The notes under the pieces were generated by a model. It ran no database searches and was not told where the DNA came from. It saw only the letters and a list, made by a program, of their open reading frames with translations. A program made the position numbers and the translations under genes. A DNA stretch of 64,000 bases from Tolypothrix sp. FACHB-123 (GTDB lineage: Bacteria > Cyanobacteriota > Cyanobacteriia > Cyanobacteriales > Nostocaceae). The DNA lies in assembly GCF_014697075.1 (NCBI RefSeq), contig NZ_JACJRE010000002.1, positions 62,001 to 126,000 of the forward strand. Direction: 5' to 3'. Below are positions 15,797 to 24,507 of this stretch, one piece after another (the first letter of the stretch is position 1; the number at the start of each line of letters is the position of its first letter).

Positions 15797-17008
15797 ATGA
15801 CAGATAAATGGCTGGCGATTGTCGGTATTGGTGAAGATGGGTTAGCGGGGTTGAGTGCGATCGCTCGTTCCCTAGTAGATGGTGCAGAAATTATCGTTGG
15901 TGGCGATCGCCATTTAGGTATGCTTCCTAGTCACGATCAACGCCAGAAAATTACCTGGACTTCCCCCATTAGCGCCTCAGTTGCACAAATTATCCAACAT
16001 CGCGGTAAAGCTGTATGTGTCCTCGCAAGTGGCGATCCCATGTGTTACGGCATTGGTGTCACTTTAACACGACAAATTCCCATCACTGAAATTACAATTA
16101 TTCCTGCACCTTCAGCGTTTAGTCTTGCTTGTGCCAGACTAGGATGGTCTTTAACGGAAGTAGAAACTTTAAGCTTGTGCGGTCGTCCAGCTGCACTGCT
16201 TCAAGCTTACATTTATCCTGGGGCGCGGCTACTAATTTTAAGCGCTAACCAAGACACCCCCGCAACTGTGGCGCAAATTTTGACACAGCGAGGCTATGGT
16301 AACAGTCAAATTACAGTCTTGGAACGGATGGGTGGAACCCAGGAACGGATGAGAGAAAGTACTGCTGCGACTTGGGATGAGACAGATATCGCCGCTTTAA
16401 ATGCGATCGCAGTTTATTGTATTGCCGATTCTGGGGTAGTCTCTTTACCCAAAGTACCAGGATTACCAGATAACGCCTATCACCACGATGGACAATTAAC
16501 TAAACACGAAGTCAGAGCGATTACCCTAGCTACTTTAGCACCTACACCAGGACAATTATTATGGGATGTAGGCGCTGGTTGTGGTTCCATTTCTATAGAA
16601 TGGATGCGCACCGATCCACGCTGTCGAGCGATCGCTATTGAACAAAACTCTACTAGATTGAGTTACATTACTGATAATGCAGCCGCTTTAGGCGTACCTA
16701 ATTTGCAAATTATTGCGGGAAAAGCACCAAATCCTCTCAAAGATTTACCCCAACCCGATGCGATTTTTATCGGCGGTGGCGTCACCGCCGATGGTTTATT
16801 TGATATTTGTTGGTCAGCACTCAAACCAGGTGGTAAATTAGTTGCCAATGTAGTCACCATTGAGGGTGAACAAACATTATTTAAATGGTATGAACAAGTC
16901 GGGGGAAATTTCACCCGCATCGCCATCCAACGCGCCGAACCTATTGGTAAATTTTTAGGCTGGCGGGCGATGGCTCCGGTAACACAATGGGTAGCGCAAA
17001 AGTTATAA
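15797..17008 (+). CDS. cobL: Precorrin-6Y C5,15-methyltransferase (decarboxylating), CbiE-CbiT fusion
   Basis: The 403-residue protein methylates C5 and C15 and removes the C12 acetate carboxyl of precorrin-6Y. The N-terminal half (about 1-200) is a CbiE-like tetrapyrrole methylase with LAIVGIGEDGLAGLSAIA and VCVLASGDPMCYGIGVTL. The C-terminal half (about 215-400) is a CbiT-like class I methyltransferase with LLWDVGAGCGSISIEWMR and PDAIFIGGGVTADGL. The fused form is usual in organisms using the CobL naming. It is transcribed away from cobG, with the riboswitch region between them. Confidence 0.94.
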   Translation: MTDKWLAIVGIGEDGLAGLSAIARSLVDGAEIIVGGDRHLGMLPSHDQRQKITWTSPISASVAQIIQHRGKAVCVLASGDPMCYGIGVTLTRQIPITEITIIPAPSAFSLACARLGWSLTEVETLSLCGRPAALLQAYIYPGARLLILSANQDTPATVAQILTQRGYGNSQITVLERMGGTQERMRESTAATWDETDIAALNAIAVYCIADSGVVSLPKVPGLPDNAYHHDGQLTKHEVRAITLATLAPTPGQLLWDVGAGCGSISIEWMRTDPRCRAIAIEQNSTRLSYITDNAAALGVPNLQIIAGKAPNPLKDLPQPDAIFIGGGVTADGLFDICWSALKPGGKLVANVVTIEGEQTLFKWYEQVGGNFTRIAIQRAEPIGKFLGWRAMAPVTQWVAQKL

Positions 17009-17052
17009 TTTTTGATTTTGGTAACTTCAAGCTACACAGAATAATCTATTAA

Positions 17053-17766
17053 TTACATAATATTTGCTAACAATCTGGTAACAAAGTTTGTATACTCTGG
17101 CGAATTTAATCCAGCTTTTAAAGCAGTCATTACATGAGACATATTGCCTGCTATTAATGCGGAAATTGCTAGCCATAAACCAGGCATAACTTGACTGCGT
17201 AAAATGCCATCTTCATTTGGTTTCAAAGGTACATATTCATTTTTGCTCAAATGAAACCAATCTAGCCTATTGTCTAATATATACCACACGATATATTCTT
17301 GAATACCATTGCGTCGATAAACCTTTTCTTTATTATGTAAATTATCAGATTCACTATTAGCAGCAATTTCTACAACTAATTCTGGTGCACCTTCTATATA
17401 GTCATCTTCTGTTAATTGTGATTTACCGCCTAAGTTTTGGTTGATAAACAAAACTGCATCTGGTTGCGGTTCATTATCTTGGTCTAATCTTACCTTTGGT
17501 TCAGTTCCTAATTTGATACCTGGGGTAGCAATGCGATAATTCCATAACCAATCTATTAAATTAGTCTGTGCTTCTACATAGCTCAGAAAACTGAGAGGAG
17601 ATTCTAAGTATACGACTCCTTCAATTAATTCAGCTTTCTTATGTTTAGGCATAGTTTGATAACGACGCTCAAATTCACAGCGTGATAATCTCTCACCGTT
17701 TTCCAAAGGTAGAATTAAATCAGAAATTTCATAAATATCTGATTGCATGGGTTGTTGTGTCACCAT
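17053..17766 (-). CDS. Uma2-family putative PD-(D/E)XK nuclease
   Basis: The 237-residue protein is a Uma2 (DUF820) family member, a group expanded in cyanobacteria and predicted to have a restriction-endonuclease fold. The core motifs are visible: EPQPDAVLFIN (the PD element), APELVVEIAANSESD (the acidic E-x-A element) and KEKVYRRNGIQEYIVWYI, which provides the conserved Lys. The upstream KAELIEGVVYLESPLS is also typical. Its cellular role is not established. It interrupts the cobalamin genes and is probably an unrelated insertion into the locus. Confidence 0.88.
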   Translation of the reverse strand: MVTQQPMQSDIYEISDLILPLENGERLSRCEFERRYQTMPKHKKAELIEGVVYLESPLSFLSYVEAQTNLIDWLWNYRIATPGIKLGTEPKVRLDQDNEPQPDAVLFINQNLGGKSQLTEDDYIEGAPELVVEIAANSESDNLHNKEKVYRRNGIQEYIVWYILDNRLDWFHLSKNEYVPLKPNEDGILRSQVMPGLWLAISALIAGNMSHVMTALKAGLNSPEYTNFVTRLLANIM

Positions 17767-17997
17767 ATAGCATCACTCAAAGTATTGTGGATTAGTCAAT
17801 GGTCAGTTGTTAGAGACGCGATTAATCGCATCTGTACAGTGGTTATTGACCTCCTGATGTTGCTTCTTTTGCTTCATAAGCAATACTTTGTTAGATTTAT
17901 TCATCAATAAATAAGGGAATAAAGGTATATAAAGGTAATTATTATCAATAACAATGAATATTATTTATAGTCTCTTAAACAATGCCCCATACCTTAA

Positions 17998-18738
17998 TTA
18001 CAAATTATTCAGCAACCAAGTTATGGCATCTTCAATATTCGTTACTTGCTCGCTTGGTGGTACTGGAGGACGGTTTACCATGACGACTTTTACACCTAGT
18101 TCTCGCGCGGCTATAATTTTGGCATAAGTAGCATCACCACCGCTATTTTTGCTGACAATGCTATCAATTTGGTGCTGAATCAAAATTTCTCGCTCATTAT
18201 CTAAGGCAAAGGGGCCGCGATCGCACAATATTAAACCAGGCGGTACCAAGGTATCAGGGCTAGGCGGATCTATCACCCGCATTAAAAACCAAATATTATC
18301 TAGATAGGCAAAAGCGCTAATTTCTTGCCTACCAACGGTTAAAAACACCCGTTTTGCTTGATTTTCCAAAGCTGCGGCGGCATCTGTAATATTCTCAACT
18401 TCAATCCAGCGATCGCCTTTTTGCTTTTCCCAAGGCGGACGATTAAATAGCAATCGGGGAATACCAACTTCCGCAGTAGCCGCAGCCGCATTCCAGGACA
18501 TTTGATTAGCAAAGGGATGGGTAGCATCAATGACAAAATCAATCCTCATCTCTTGTAAATAGCTAACCAACCCCACCACCCCACCAAATCCGCCAATACG
18601 CACATTACCAGCCGGGACTGAAGGTTGACGAGTCCGACCGGCTAAAGATGCGATCGCCTCAATTCCTGGGATAGTAGCGACTCTTGCAAATATTTCAGCC
18701 GCATCACCTGTTCCACCCAAAATCAAAACACGTTTCAC
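17998..18738 (-). CDS. cobK: Precorrin-6A (cobalt-precorrin-6A) reductase
   Basis: The enzyme reduces precorrin-6A to precorrin-6B with NADPH. The Rossmann start VKRVLILGGTGDAAEIF, the DFVIDATHPFANQMSWNAAAA motif, RVFLTVGRQEISAF and the late SIVSKNSGGDATYAKIIAAREL segment are family hallmarks. The frame is open back to an ATG at 18798, but the extra residues (MINAQCPMPHAQ) are encoded by CAATGCC heptamer repeats. The GTG at 18738 gives the natural N-terminus and was chosen. It lies with the DUF1636 gene in a leftward pair at the end of the cobalamin locus. Confidence 0.92.
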   Translation of the reverse strand: MKRVLILGGTGDAAEIFARVATIPGIEAIASLAGRTRQPSVPAGNVRIGGFGGVVGLVSYLQEMRIDFVIDATHPFANQMSWNAAAATAEVGIPRLLFNRPPWEKQKGDRWIEVENITDAAAALENQAKRVFLTVGRQEISAFAYLDNIWFLMRVIDPPSPDTLVPPGLILCDRGPFALDNEREILIQHQIDSIVSKNSGGDATYAKIIAARELGVKVVMVNRPPVPPSEQVTNIEDAITWLLNNL

Positions 18739-18857
18739 AATTGTTAGTTGTTTTTGGGCATGGGGCATTGGGCATTGGGCATTGATCATATAGTCCATAA
18801 CTATTTATCTCCTTACCCCCTGCACCCTGCCCCCTGCCTCTTCCCTAGTCCCTAGCT
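18739..18857. repeat. CATGGGG/CATTGGG and CCCTGCA heptamer repeats
   Basis: The short gap between cobK and the DUF1636 gene consists largely of heptamer repeats: GGCATTG-type units at about 18756-18785 and CCCTGCC/CCCTAGT-type units at about 18816-18857, the latter running into the stop region of the DUF1636 gene. They create a spurious N-terminal extension to the cobK frame. Confidence 0.8.
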
Positions 18858-19270
18858 TTTATAATCGGCGGAATTTTAGCCAAAATCCCCTTTTTCAGCG
18901 CTTCTGGTCGTTCTGACCAAGGTAGTAGCCCATCAGGCTTATTGTAGTATTTCTGGGCACATTCCAATACAGCAGAAGCACTATCATCAACTGCGAGATC
19001 GCCAAACAAATATGTAATTTTACCTTGTGCAGCAAAAGCAACAACACAAGAATGACTACAAGCACTCATGCATTCTACTTGCTGAATGGGAAATTTATCT
19101 CGTAATTCCCAATCTTCTGCTAAAATTTGCAGCTTTTTCAGTAATTTTTCGCCCCCACTTTCACCTACACGTTTGCTATCTTGCCAAACACTAGCGCAGG
19201 TTTTACAAACAAATAAAGTATGAGATGATACATCTAAATTACTATTTTGAGAATTATTGCTAGCAGTCAT
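18845..19270 (-). CDS. DUF1636 family (2Fe-2S)/metal-binding protein
   Basis: The 141-residue protein has a thioredoxin-like ferredoxin pattern with Cys residues in FVCKTCASVW, near the N-terminus, and VECMSACSHSCVVAFAA, in the middle. This is followed by KITYLFGDL and the C-terminal LPWSERPEALKKGILAKIPP block that marks DUF1636. Such proteins commonly lie beside cobalamin or cobalt/zinc-homeostasis genes, and here the gene precedes cobK. A role in metal or electron delivery for corrin synthesis is an inference from context. The reaction, if any, is unknown. Confidence 0.85.
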   Translation of the reverse strand: MTASNNSQNSNLDVSSHTLFVCKTCASVWQDSKRVGESGGEKLLKKLQILAEDWELRDKFPIQQVECMSACSHSCVVAFAAQGKITYLFGDLAVDDSASAVLECAQKYYNKPDGLLPWSERPEALKKGILAKIPPIIKARD

Positions 19271-19495
19271 CCTTACCTCGTAGATGTATAGAAAAATAAT
19301 TAAAATTCAGTAAAAATTGGGGAGAACAGGAACTCGTATACACGGAAAATAATCTATGACAACTGACTAATGACAGATGTCCTTACATCGGAAATAAAAT
19401 TTAGTAATTTTCCGCAATTTTCACCAGGACGATGTTGTCTATCATTGTTTAATCTTTAACTAGACTGCGACCAAGCTCCTATAGTATTTCTTCCT

Positions 19496-19675
19496 ATGGC
19501 TCCTAAACATCAAAAGATTAAATTCCCACTTTGGCATTATCTCAATCAACCTTTATTTAGCCGAGACAGTAAATTAATCTGGAATCCCCGAACTTTTGCT
19601 TCACTCTGGCGAATACAACTCCTAGAACGATGCTGGACGAAAGAATGTGATGCTAAGGGGCCTCAACAGCATTAG
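19496..19675 (+). CDS. Small basic protein, 59 aa, unknown function
   Basis: An ATG at 19496 opens a 59-codon frame encoding a basic, aromatic-rich peptide (including FPLWHYLNQPLFSRDSKLIW and NPRTFASLWRIQLLERCW) that ends at TAG 19673-19675. Codon use and composition look like real protein. A rho-independent terminator begins 27 bases after the stop, on the same strand, which supports a dedicated transcript. No signal peptide or membrane helix is evident and I recognise no family. It is convergent with the symporter gene. Confidence 0.55.
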   Translation: MAPKHQKIKFPLWHYLNQPLFSRDSKLIWNPRTFASLWRIQLLERCWTKECDAKGPQQH

Positions 19676-19698
19676 ATGATTAATACCAAGGGTGCTAA

Positions 19699-20994
19699 CT
19701 AAGCCTCGTCTAGGGTACGAGGCTTTTTACCATCTAGCAAAGCGCTGACGGTCATATCTCCCATCACATTAATTGCCGTCCGACACCGATCTAAGAACCA
19801 ATCTACTGTAACTAATAAGGCTATATACTGCGTAGGCAAACCAACAGAAGTAAACACCAATGTCATTGTAACTAGTCCAGCATTAGGAATTCCCGCTGCG
19901 CCAACAGAGGCAAAAATAGACGTAAGCACAACTATTAATTGCTGTCCTAAATCTAAATGTTGTCCGATAACTTGGGAAATATATAATGCAGACATTGCCT
20001 CATAAAGGGCTGTACCATCATTATTAAAGTTGGCTCCAACTAATGCCCCTAAGGAAGCGGAAGATTCTCTTAAACCGAGTTTTGTTTGCAATACCTCAAA
20101 GGTAATTGGCATTGTTACTGTTGAGGAAGATGTGGAAAAAGCGGTAATAAAAGCATCGGAACCACCCATTAAAAATTTGATGGGATTCACCCAAGAACCT
20201 AATTTTACCCTGGTGAGATAGTAACAAGCTTGTAATACTAAAGCTACCAACACTGCCACAATAAATGCTGCTAAAGATTGAAAAGGCGCAAAACCTCTTT
20301 CCGCAACAGTTTTGGCGACAATTCCAAAAACCGCTAAAGGAACTAGGGCGATTACCCAGTTGAGAATACGGATTACTGCTTCAAATAAAATAGCAATGAC
20401 ATCTTCTATTGGTTGATAAGCGGTTTTTCCTTGGGCAATTTGTTCTGATTTTAAGGCTCGGAGGACAATGCCAAAAGAAAGGGCAATGACTATTAGTTGA
20501 ATAACGTTATTATCGACTAGTGGCTTGAGGATGGCATCAGGTACAGCATCTTTGAATAAACCCCAAGGATCGACACTTTGACCAGTTACTTGTTCTGCGC
20601 CTGTTGGGGCGGCTAAAGTTCCCCAGCTACCAGGGTGCAAAACGTTGGCTACTAGCAAACCAATGAGAATGGCGACAGTGGTATTGGTTAACAGGAGAAC
20701 TGCTAACCTTCTCCCAGCCGTACCGGGAATAGTGGTAGTCATGAAGGTGTGCAGTACTGCTACCAAAATTAGGGGCGTAGCTAGGGCGCGTAGGGCTTTA
20801 AGTACCAATTCGGCGGGAATTGCTAGATTAGTGATGAAAGTGGCGTTTTCTGGGCTGGGATTCCCCGCACCAAGGGCGATTCCTAAGCTGACAGCAAGCA
20901 ATAAGGCGATCGCAATTTGTAATGTCAGAGGGATACGCAGCCACCAAGGACGGGTTTTCGTTTCCAATGAAGTAATGGTATCTGGTTCACTCAT
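19699..20994 (-). CDS. Dicarboxylate/amino acid:cation symporter (DAACS family)
   Basis: The 431-residue membrane protein has about eight hydrophobic segments plus the re-entrant loops of the glutamate transporter fold. Family signatures are the serine-rich loop TAFSTSSSTVTMPITFEVLQ, the NNDGTALYEAMSALYISQ motif (usually N-M-D-G-T) that forms the cation and substrate site, and the final AGIPNAGLVTMTLVF and DWFLDRCRTAINVMGD segments. It should import C4-dicarboxylates or acidic/neutral amino acids using Na+ or H+. Substrate choice cannot be told from the sequence. It stands alone between a convergent small ORF and divergent dnaE. Confidence 0.93.
   Translation of the reverse strand: MSEPDTITSLETKTRPWWLRIPLTLQIAIALLLAVSLGIALGAGNPSPENATFITNLAIPAELVLKALRALATPLILVAVLHTFMTTTIPGTAGRRLAVLLLTNTTVAILIGLLVANVLHPGSWGTLAAPTGAEQVTGQSVDPWGLFKDAVPDAILKPLVDNNVIQLIVIALSFGIVLRALKSEQIAQGKTAYQPIEDVIAILFEAVIRILNWVIALVPLAVFGIVAKTVAERGFAPFQSLAAFIVAVLVALVLQACYYLTRVKLGSWVNPIKFLMGGSDAFITAFSTSSSTVTMPITFEVLQTKLGLRESSASLGALVGANFNNDGTALYEAMSALYISQVIGQHLDLGQQLIVVLTSIFASVGAAGIPNAGLVTMTLVFTSVGLPTQYIALLVTVDWFLDRCRTAINVMGDMTVSALLDGKKPRTLDEA
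19701..19730 (+). terminator. Rho-independent terminator overlapping the symporter 3' end
   Basis: The stem GCCTCGT (19703-19709) pairs with ACGAGGC (19717-19723) and is followed by TTTTT at 19724-19728. It therefore acts on plus-strand transcripts, those of the 59-residue ORF. The same bases encode the last codons of the minus-strand symporter (...GKKPRTLDEA), so the terminator is embedded in a convergent coding region. Confidence 0.8.
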
Positions 20995-21169
20995 TGATCG
21001 ATAGGGGCTAACTCAACAGTTGTATTTATTTAAACATCTCTTGCGGAAGTGAAAATTACGCAAACGGGTTAATCTAAGATCCCGTTGCTTTCTTTGCAAA
21101 ATCCTGCTCAAAGGGGTATGTCATGGTCATGCCCCCAGAGTTATCGTTGGCTTGTGGTTGGAGATTAAT

Positions 21170-23803
21170 ATGTCCTTTGTCCCTTTGCATATTCACAGTG
21201 ACTACAGCTTACTTGATGGGGCGAGTCAGCTACCAGAGTTGGTGGATCGAGCGATCGCCTTGGGGATGAAAGCGATCGCCCTCACCGATCACGGCGTCAT
21301 GTACGGTGCGGTAGAACTGATCAAAATTTGCCGCAGTAAGAACATTAAGCCAATTCTTGGCAACGAAATGTACATCATCAATGGCGATATTGAAAAGCAA
21401 GAACGCCGCCCCCGTTATCATCAAGTTGTCTTAGCTAAAAATACAAAAGGCTACAAAAATTTAGTCAAATTAACTACTATTTCCCATCTCAAAGGTGTAC
21501 AAGGAAAAGGTATTTTTTCTCGTCCTTGCATCAATAAAGAATTATTAAAAGAATATCATGAAGGCTTAATCGTTACTAGTGCTTGTTTGGGTGGAGAAGT
21601 TCCTCAAGCAATTCTCAGTGGTAGACCAGATGCAGCCCGAAAAGTTGCTAAATGGTATAAAGATGTCTTTGGTGATGATTATTATTTAGAAATTCAAGAC
21701 CACGGTTCCCAAGAAGATAGAATCGTGAATGTTGAAATTATTAAAATCGCGAAAGAATTAGGGATTAAATTTGTTGCTACCAATGATTCTCATTACATTT
21801 CTTGCTTTGATGTAGAAGCGCACGATGCTTTGCTTTGTATTCAAACAGGCAAGCTAATTAGTGAAGATAATCGAATGCGTTATAGCGGCACAGAATATCT
21901 CAAATCTGCCGAAGAAATGAAGCTGCTATTTCGCGATCATTTACCGGATGATGTGATTACTGAAGCTATAGCCACTACTGAAGAAGTAGCCGATAAAGTC
22001 GAGCCTTACCAAATTATGGGTGAGCCGCAAATCCCTACACCTCCCATTCCCTCTGGACATACTGCGGATACTTATGCTGAAGAAGTTGCATGGAACGGAC
22101 TTTTAGAAAGATTAAATCGTAAATCCCGCAATGAGGTTGATTCTACCTATAAAGAAAGGTTGGAATACGAACTCAAAATGATTCAACAAATGGGTTTTTC
22201 CAAATACTTTCTAGTTGTCTGGGATTACATCAAATTTGCTAGAGATAACAATATTCCTGTGGGGCCAGGCCGCGGTTCAGCGGCGGGTTCTTTAGTGGCT
22301 TATGCGATGCGGATTACTAACATTGATCCTGTGCATCATGGTCTACTATTTGAGCGATTTTTAAACCCAGAACGGAAATCCATGCCTGATATTGATACGG
22401 ATTTCTGCATTGAACAAAGAGATAAAGTCATTGAATATGTCACTGAAAAATATGGTACTGATAAAGTTGCCCAAATTATTACCTTTAACCGTTTGACTTC
22501 CAAAGCAGTATTAAAAGATGTTGCTAGGGTATTAAATATTCCCTATGGGGAATCCGATAAAATGGCAAAATTAATTCCGGTGGTGCGGGGGAAACCAACT
22601 AAGTTAAAAGTGATGATTTCTGATGACACCCCAGAACCAGAATTTAAAGCCAGATATGATAATGAACCCCATGTTCGTCATTGGGTTGATATGGCGATGC
22701 GCATTGAAGGAACTAACAAAACCTTTGGCGTTCATGCAGCAGGTGTAGTCATTTCTGCCGATCCTCTTGATGAAATTGTACCGTTACAAAGAAATAATGA
22801 TGGTTCCGTGATTACCCAATATTTCATGGAAGATTTGGAATCAATGGGACTGTTAAAAATGGACTTTTTGGGGTTACGGAACCTCACTTTAATTCAAAAA
22901 ACTTTAGATTTAATTGAACAAACTAAAGGTTATCGTGTAGACCCTGATGAAATTACAGGTCAAGAAAGAAAGGCGCAGAAGATATTAGCCAAAGGAGAAC
23001 ATACCACTTTACCAAAAGATGTGAAAAAGGCTTATGAATTATTAGAGGCTGGGGAATTAGAAGGAGTATTTCAGTTAGAATCTTCGGGGATGAAGCAGAT
23101 AGTACGAGATTTAAAGCCTTCTAATATTGAAGATATTTCCTCAATTTTGGCACTTTATCGCCCAGGCCCTTTAGATGCAGGATTGATTCCTAAGTTTATT
23201 AATCGCAAACATGGCCGCGAAGAAATCGCCTATGAAACGGAGATTTTAGAGCCAATATTAAATGAAACCTATGGAATCATGGTGTATCAAGAGCAAATTA
23301 TGAAAATTGCTCAAGATATGGCTGGTTATTCCTTAGGACAAGCTGACTTATTGCGTCGCGCGATGGGTAAAAAGAAAGTTTCTGAGATGCAAAAGCAGCA
23401 GGAAAAGTTTATTGATGGTGCGACTAAAAACGGCGTTAAAAAGCAAGTAGCTGAAAAGTTATTTGACGATATGTTGAAGTTTGCCGAATATTGTTTAAGC
23501 TACGATACGCCAGTTTTAACAGTAGAATATGGCTTAATTCCGATTGGGGAAATTGTTGAGAAACAGTTGGAATGTAGGGTATATAGTATTGATGCAAATG
23601 GAAATGTATATACCCAACCGATAGCACAGTGGCATAATCGTGGTCAACAAGAAGTATTTGAATATTGTTTAGAAGATGGTTCGATTATTCGAGCGACAAA
23701 AGACCATAAATTTATGACGACTGATGGGAAGATGTTACCAGTTGATGAAATCTTTGAGCGGGGGTTGGATTTGTTACAAGTTCCGCAATTACCAGGATGT
23801 TAA
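21170..23803 (+). CDS. dnaE: DNA polymerase III alpha subunit, N-terminal part, with split-intein N half
   Basis: This is the first half of the replicative polymerase catalytic subunit. From the ATG at 21170 the protein begins [19 protein letters not shown], the PHP domain. The frame is open six codons further, but family proteins start here. The polymerase active-site motifs are present: [18 protein letters not shown] and [20 protein letters not shown]. The extein stops after KFAEY and the last 103 residues are the intein N fragment. The rest of the alpha subunit is absent downstream and must be encoded elsewhere, as in other cyanobacteria, with the two products joined by protein trans-splicing. 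Confidence 0.97.
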   Translation: MSFVPLHIHSDYSLLDGASQLPELVDRAIALGMKAIALTDHGVMYGAVELIKICRSKNIKPILGNEMYIINGDIEKQERRPRYHQVVLAKNTKGYKNLVKLTTISHLKGVQGKGIFSRPCINKELLKEYHEGLIVTSACLGGEVPQAILSGRPDAARKVAKWYKDVFGDDYYLEIQDHGSQEDRIVNVEIIKIAKELGIKFVATNDSHYISCFDVEAHDALLCIQTGKLISEDNRMRYSGTEYLKSAEEMKLLFRDHLPDDVITEAIATTEEVADKVEPYQIMGEPQIPTPPIPSGHTADTYAEEVAWNGLLERLNRKSRNEVDSTYKERLEYELKMIQQMGFSKYFLVVWDYIKFARDNNIPVGPGRGSAAGSLVAYAMRITNIDPVHHGLLFERFLNPERKSMPDIDTDFCIEQRDKVIEYVTEKYGTDKVAQIITFNRLTSKAVLKDVARVLNIPYGESDKMAKLIPVVRGKPTKLKVMISDDTPEPEFKARYDNEPHVRHWVDMAMRIEGTNKTFGVHAAGVVISADPLDEIVPLQRNNDGSVITQYFMEDLESMGLLKMDFLGLRNLTLIQKTLDLIEQTKGYRVDPDEITGQERKAQKILAKGEHTTLPKDVKKAYELLEAGELEGVFQLESSGMKQIVRDLKPSNIEDISSILALYRPGPLDAGLIPKFINRKHGREEIAYETEILEPILNETYGIMVYQEQIMKIAQDMAGYSLGQADLLRRAMGKKKVSEMQKQQEKFIDGATKNGVKKQVAEKLFDDMLKFAEYCLSYDTPVLTVEYGLIPIGEIVEKQLECRVYSIDANGNVYTQPIAQWHNRGQQEVFEYCLEDGSIIRATKDHKFMTTDGKMLPVDEIFERGLDLLQVPQLPGC
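23492..23800 (+). other. N-terminal half of DnaE split intein (103 residues)
   Basis: The coding segment begins with Cys1 ([20 protein letters not shown], block A) immediately after the extein residues KFAEY. It contains the block B T-x-x-H motif at Thr69 and His72 ([15 protein letters not shown]) and ends at ...LQVPQLPGC before the stop. This matches the N half of the Nostoc/Synechocystis DnaE inteins in length and spacing. The extra C-terminal Gly-Cys after LP differs from the Npu-type end as I remember it. The partner fragment is not in this window. Confidence 0.96.
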
Positions 23804-24507
23804 AAATTCAAAATTCAAAATTCAAAAATAATTAATGTTTGGATGCTTAAAGTAAGAAAAATCAGTCATGAGTTTCTTATTTTAGTTCCTGCTATAAAGT
23901 CTTAGTCATAGCTGTGAAATTTTGGAATTTGTACGATTTTCCCGTTGCGGTACAGTGACCTCAATTTATTCCAATTTCCACAGTTTCCTTGTGTGCGTTG
24001 AATTTTTGTGAAAGAATTAATGAATCAACACAATTAAAATTAAATAAAGCAATTTCAGTAGCTGTAAAAAATATTTACAGTCATTGCGTCAAGCGTAAAG
24101 CCTCTGGCTTTGCTTTCCTGATGATACAGTTTCTCCTAGAGAAGCCATGTCCGAAGGAATTGAGGAAGCTTACTGCTAAGCGTTATCCGTACTCCTATGG
24201 AGAAGCAAATGATGCGTAGCATTCCTCAGGAAAAAAGTAAGCTTTCTTGATAATGACATGATGTAATGAATTCTGCCCAAGTGCTTATACCAGTGTGAAA
24301 AGAATGCGACAAATACATGAATTAGGAGTGCAAAGTTTTGCGCCCCTAGAAATAATGGATATGTAGTAAAGATTTTTAAATTGGTATTACTAGTCAGAGT
24401 CTTACCCAGAAATTAAAAAATGGGTAAGACTCTAACTTCTTGGGCGAGTTAGAAGCAGCACTAAGGAAATGCTTATTAACTTCAATACCTAACAGATCCA
24501 AACAATC
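23804..24507. other. Repeat-rich gap downstream of dnaE-N
   Basis: No convincing gene is present. The gap holds AAAATTC-type 8-9-mer repeats directly after dnaE (about 23803-23830). A palindromic dispersed-repeat cluster follows at about 24089-24220, with the imperfect hairpin AAGCGTAAAGCC/GGCTTTGCTT. A perfect 13-bp hairpin lies at 24396-24433. A 76-codon frame (23989-24219) runs through the palindromic repeat and was not called. The last 70 bases are the leader of the methyltransferase gene. Confidence 0.6.
24396..24433. repeat. Perfect 13-bp inverted repeat with 12-base loop
   Basis: AGAGTCTTACCCA at 24396-24408 is exactly complementary to TGGGTAAGACTCT at 24421-24433, with an A-rich 12-base loop. 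No T-tract follows on either strand, so it is not a standard terminator. It lies 74 bases upstream of the methyltransferase start and could be a leader hairpin, a transcript-protection structure or part of a small mobile repeat. Confidence 0.8.

Noticed and set aside
17053-17766. Uma2 gene as part of a defence island
   Set aside because: It is isolated among cobalamin genes, with no restriction, toxin-antitoxin or phage genes nearby, and the family is generally scattered in cyanobacteria.
23989-24219. 76-codon frame after dnaE-N
   Set aside because: Its second half runs through a dispersed palindromic repeat, and the sequence does not resemble an intein C-half or any protein I know.
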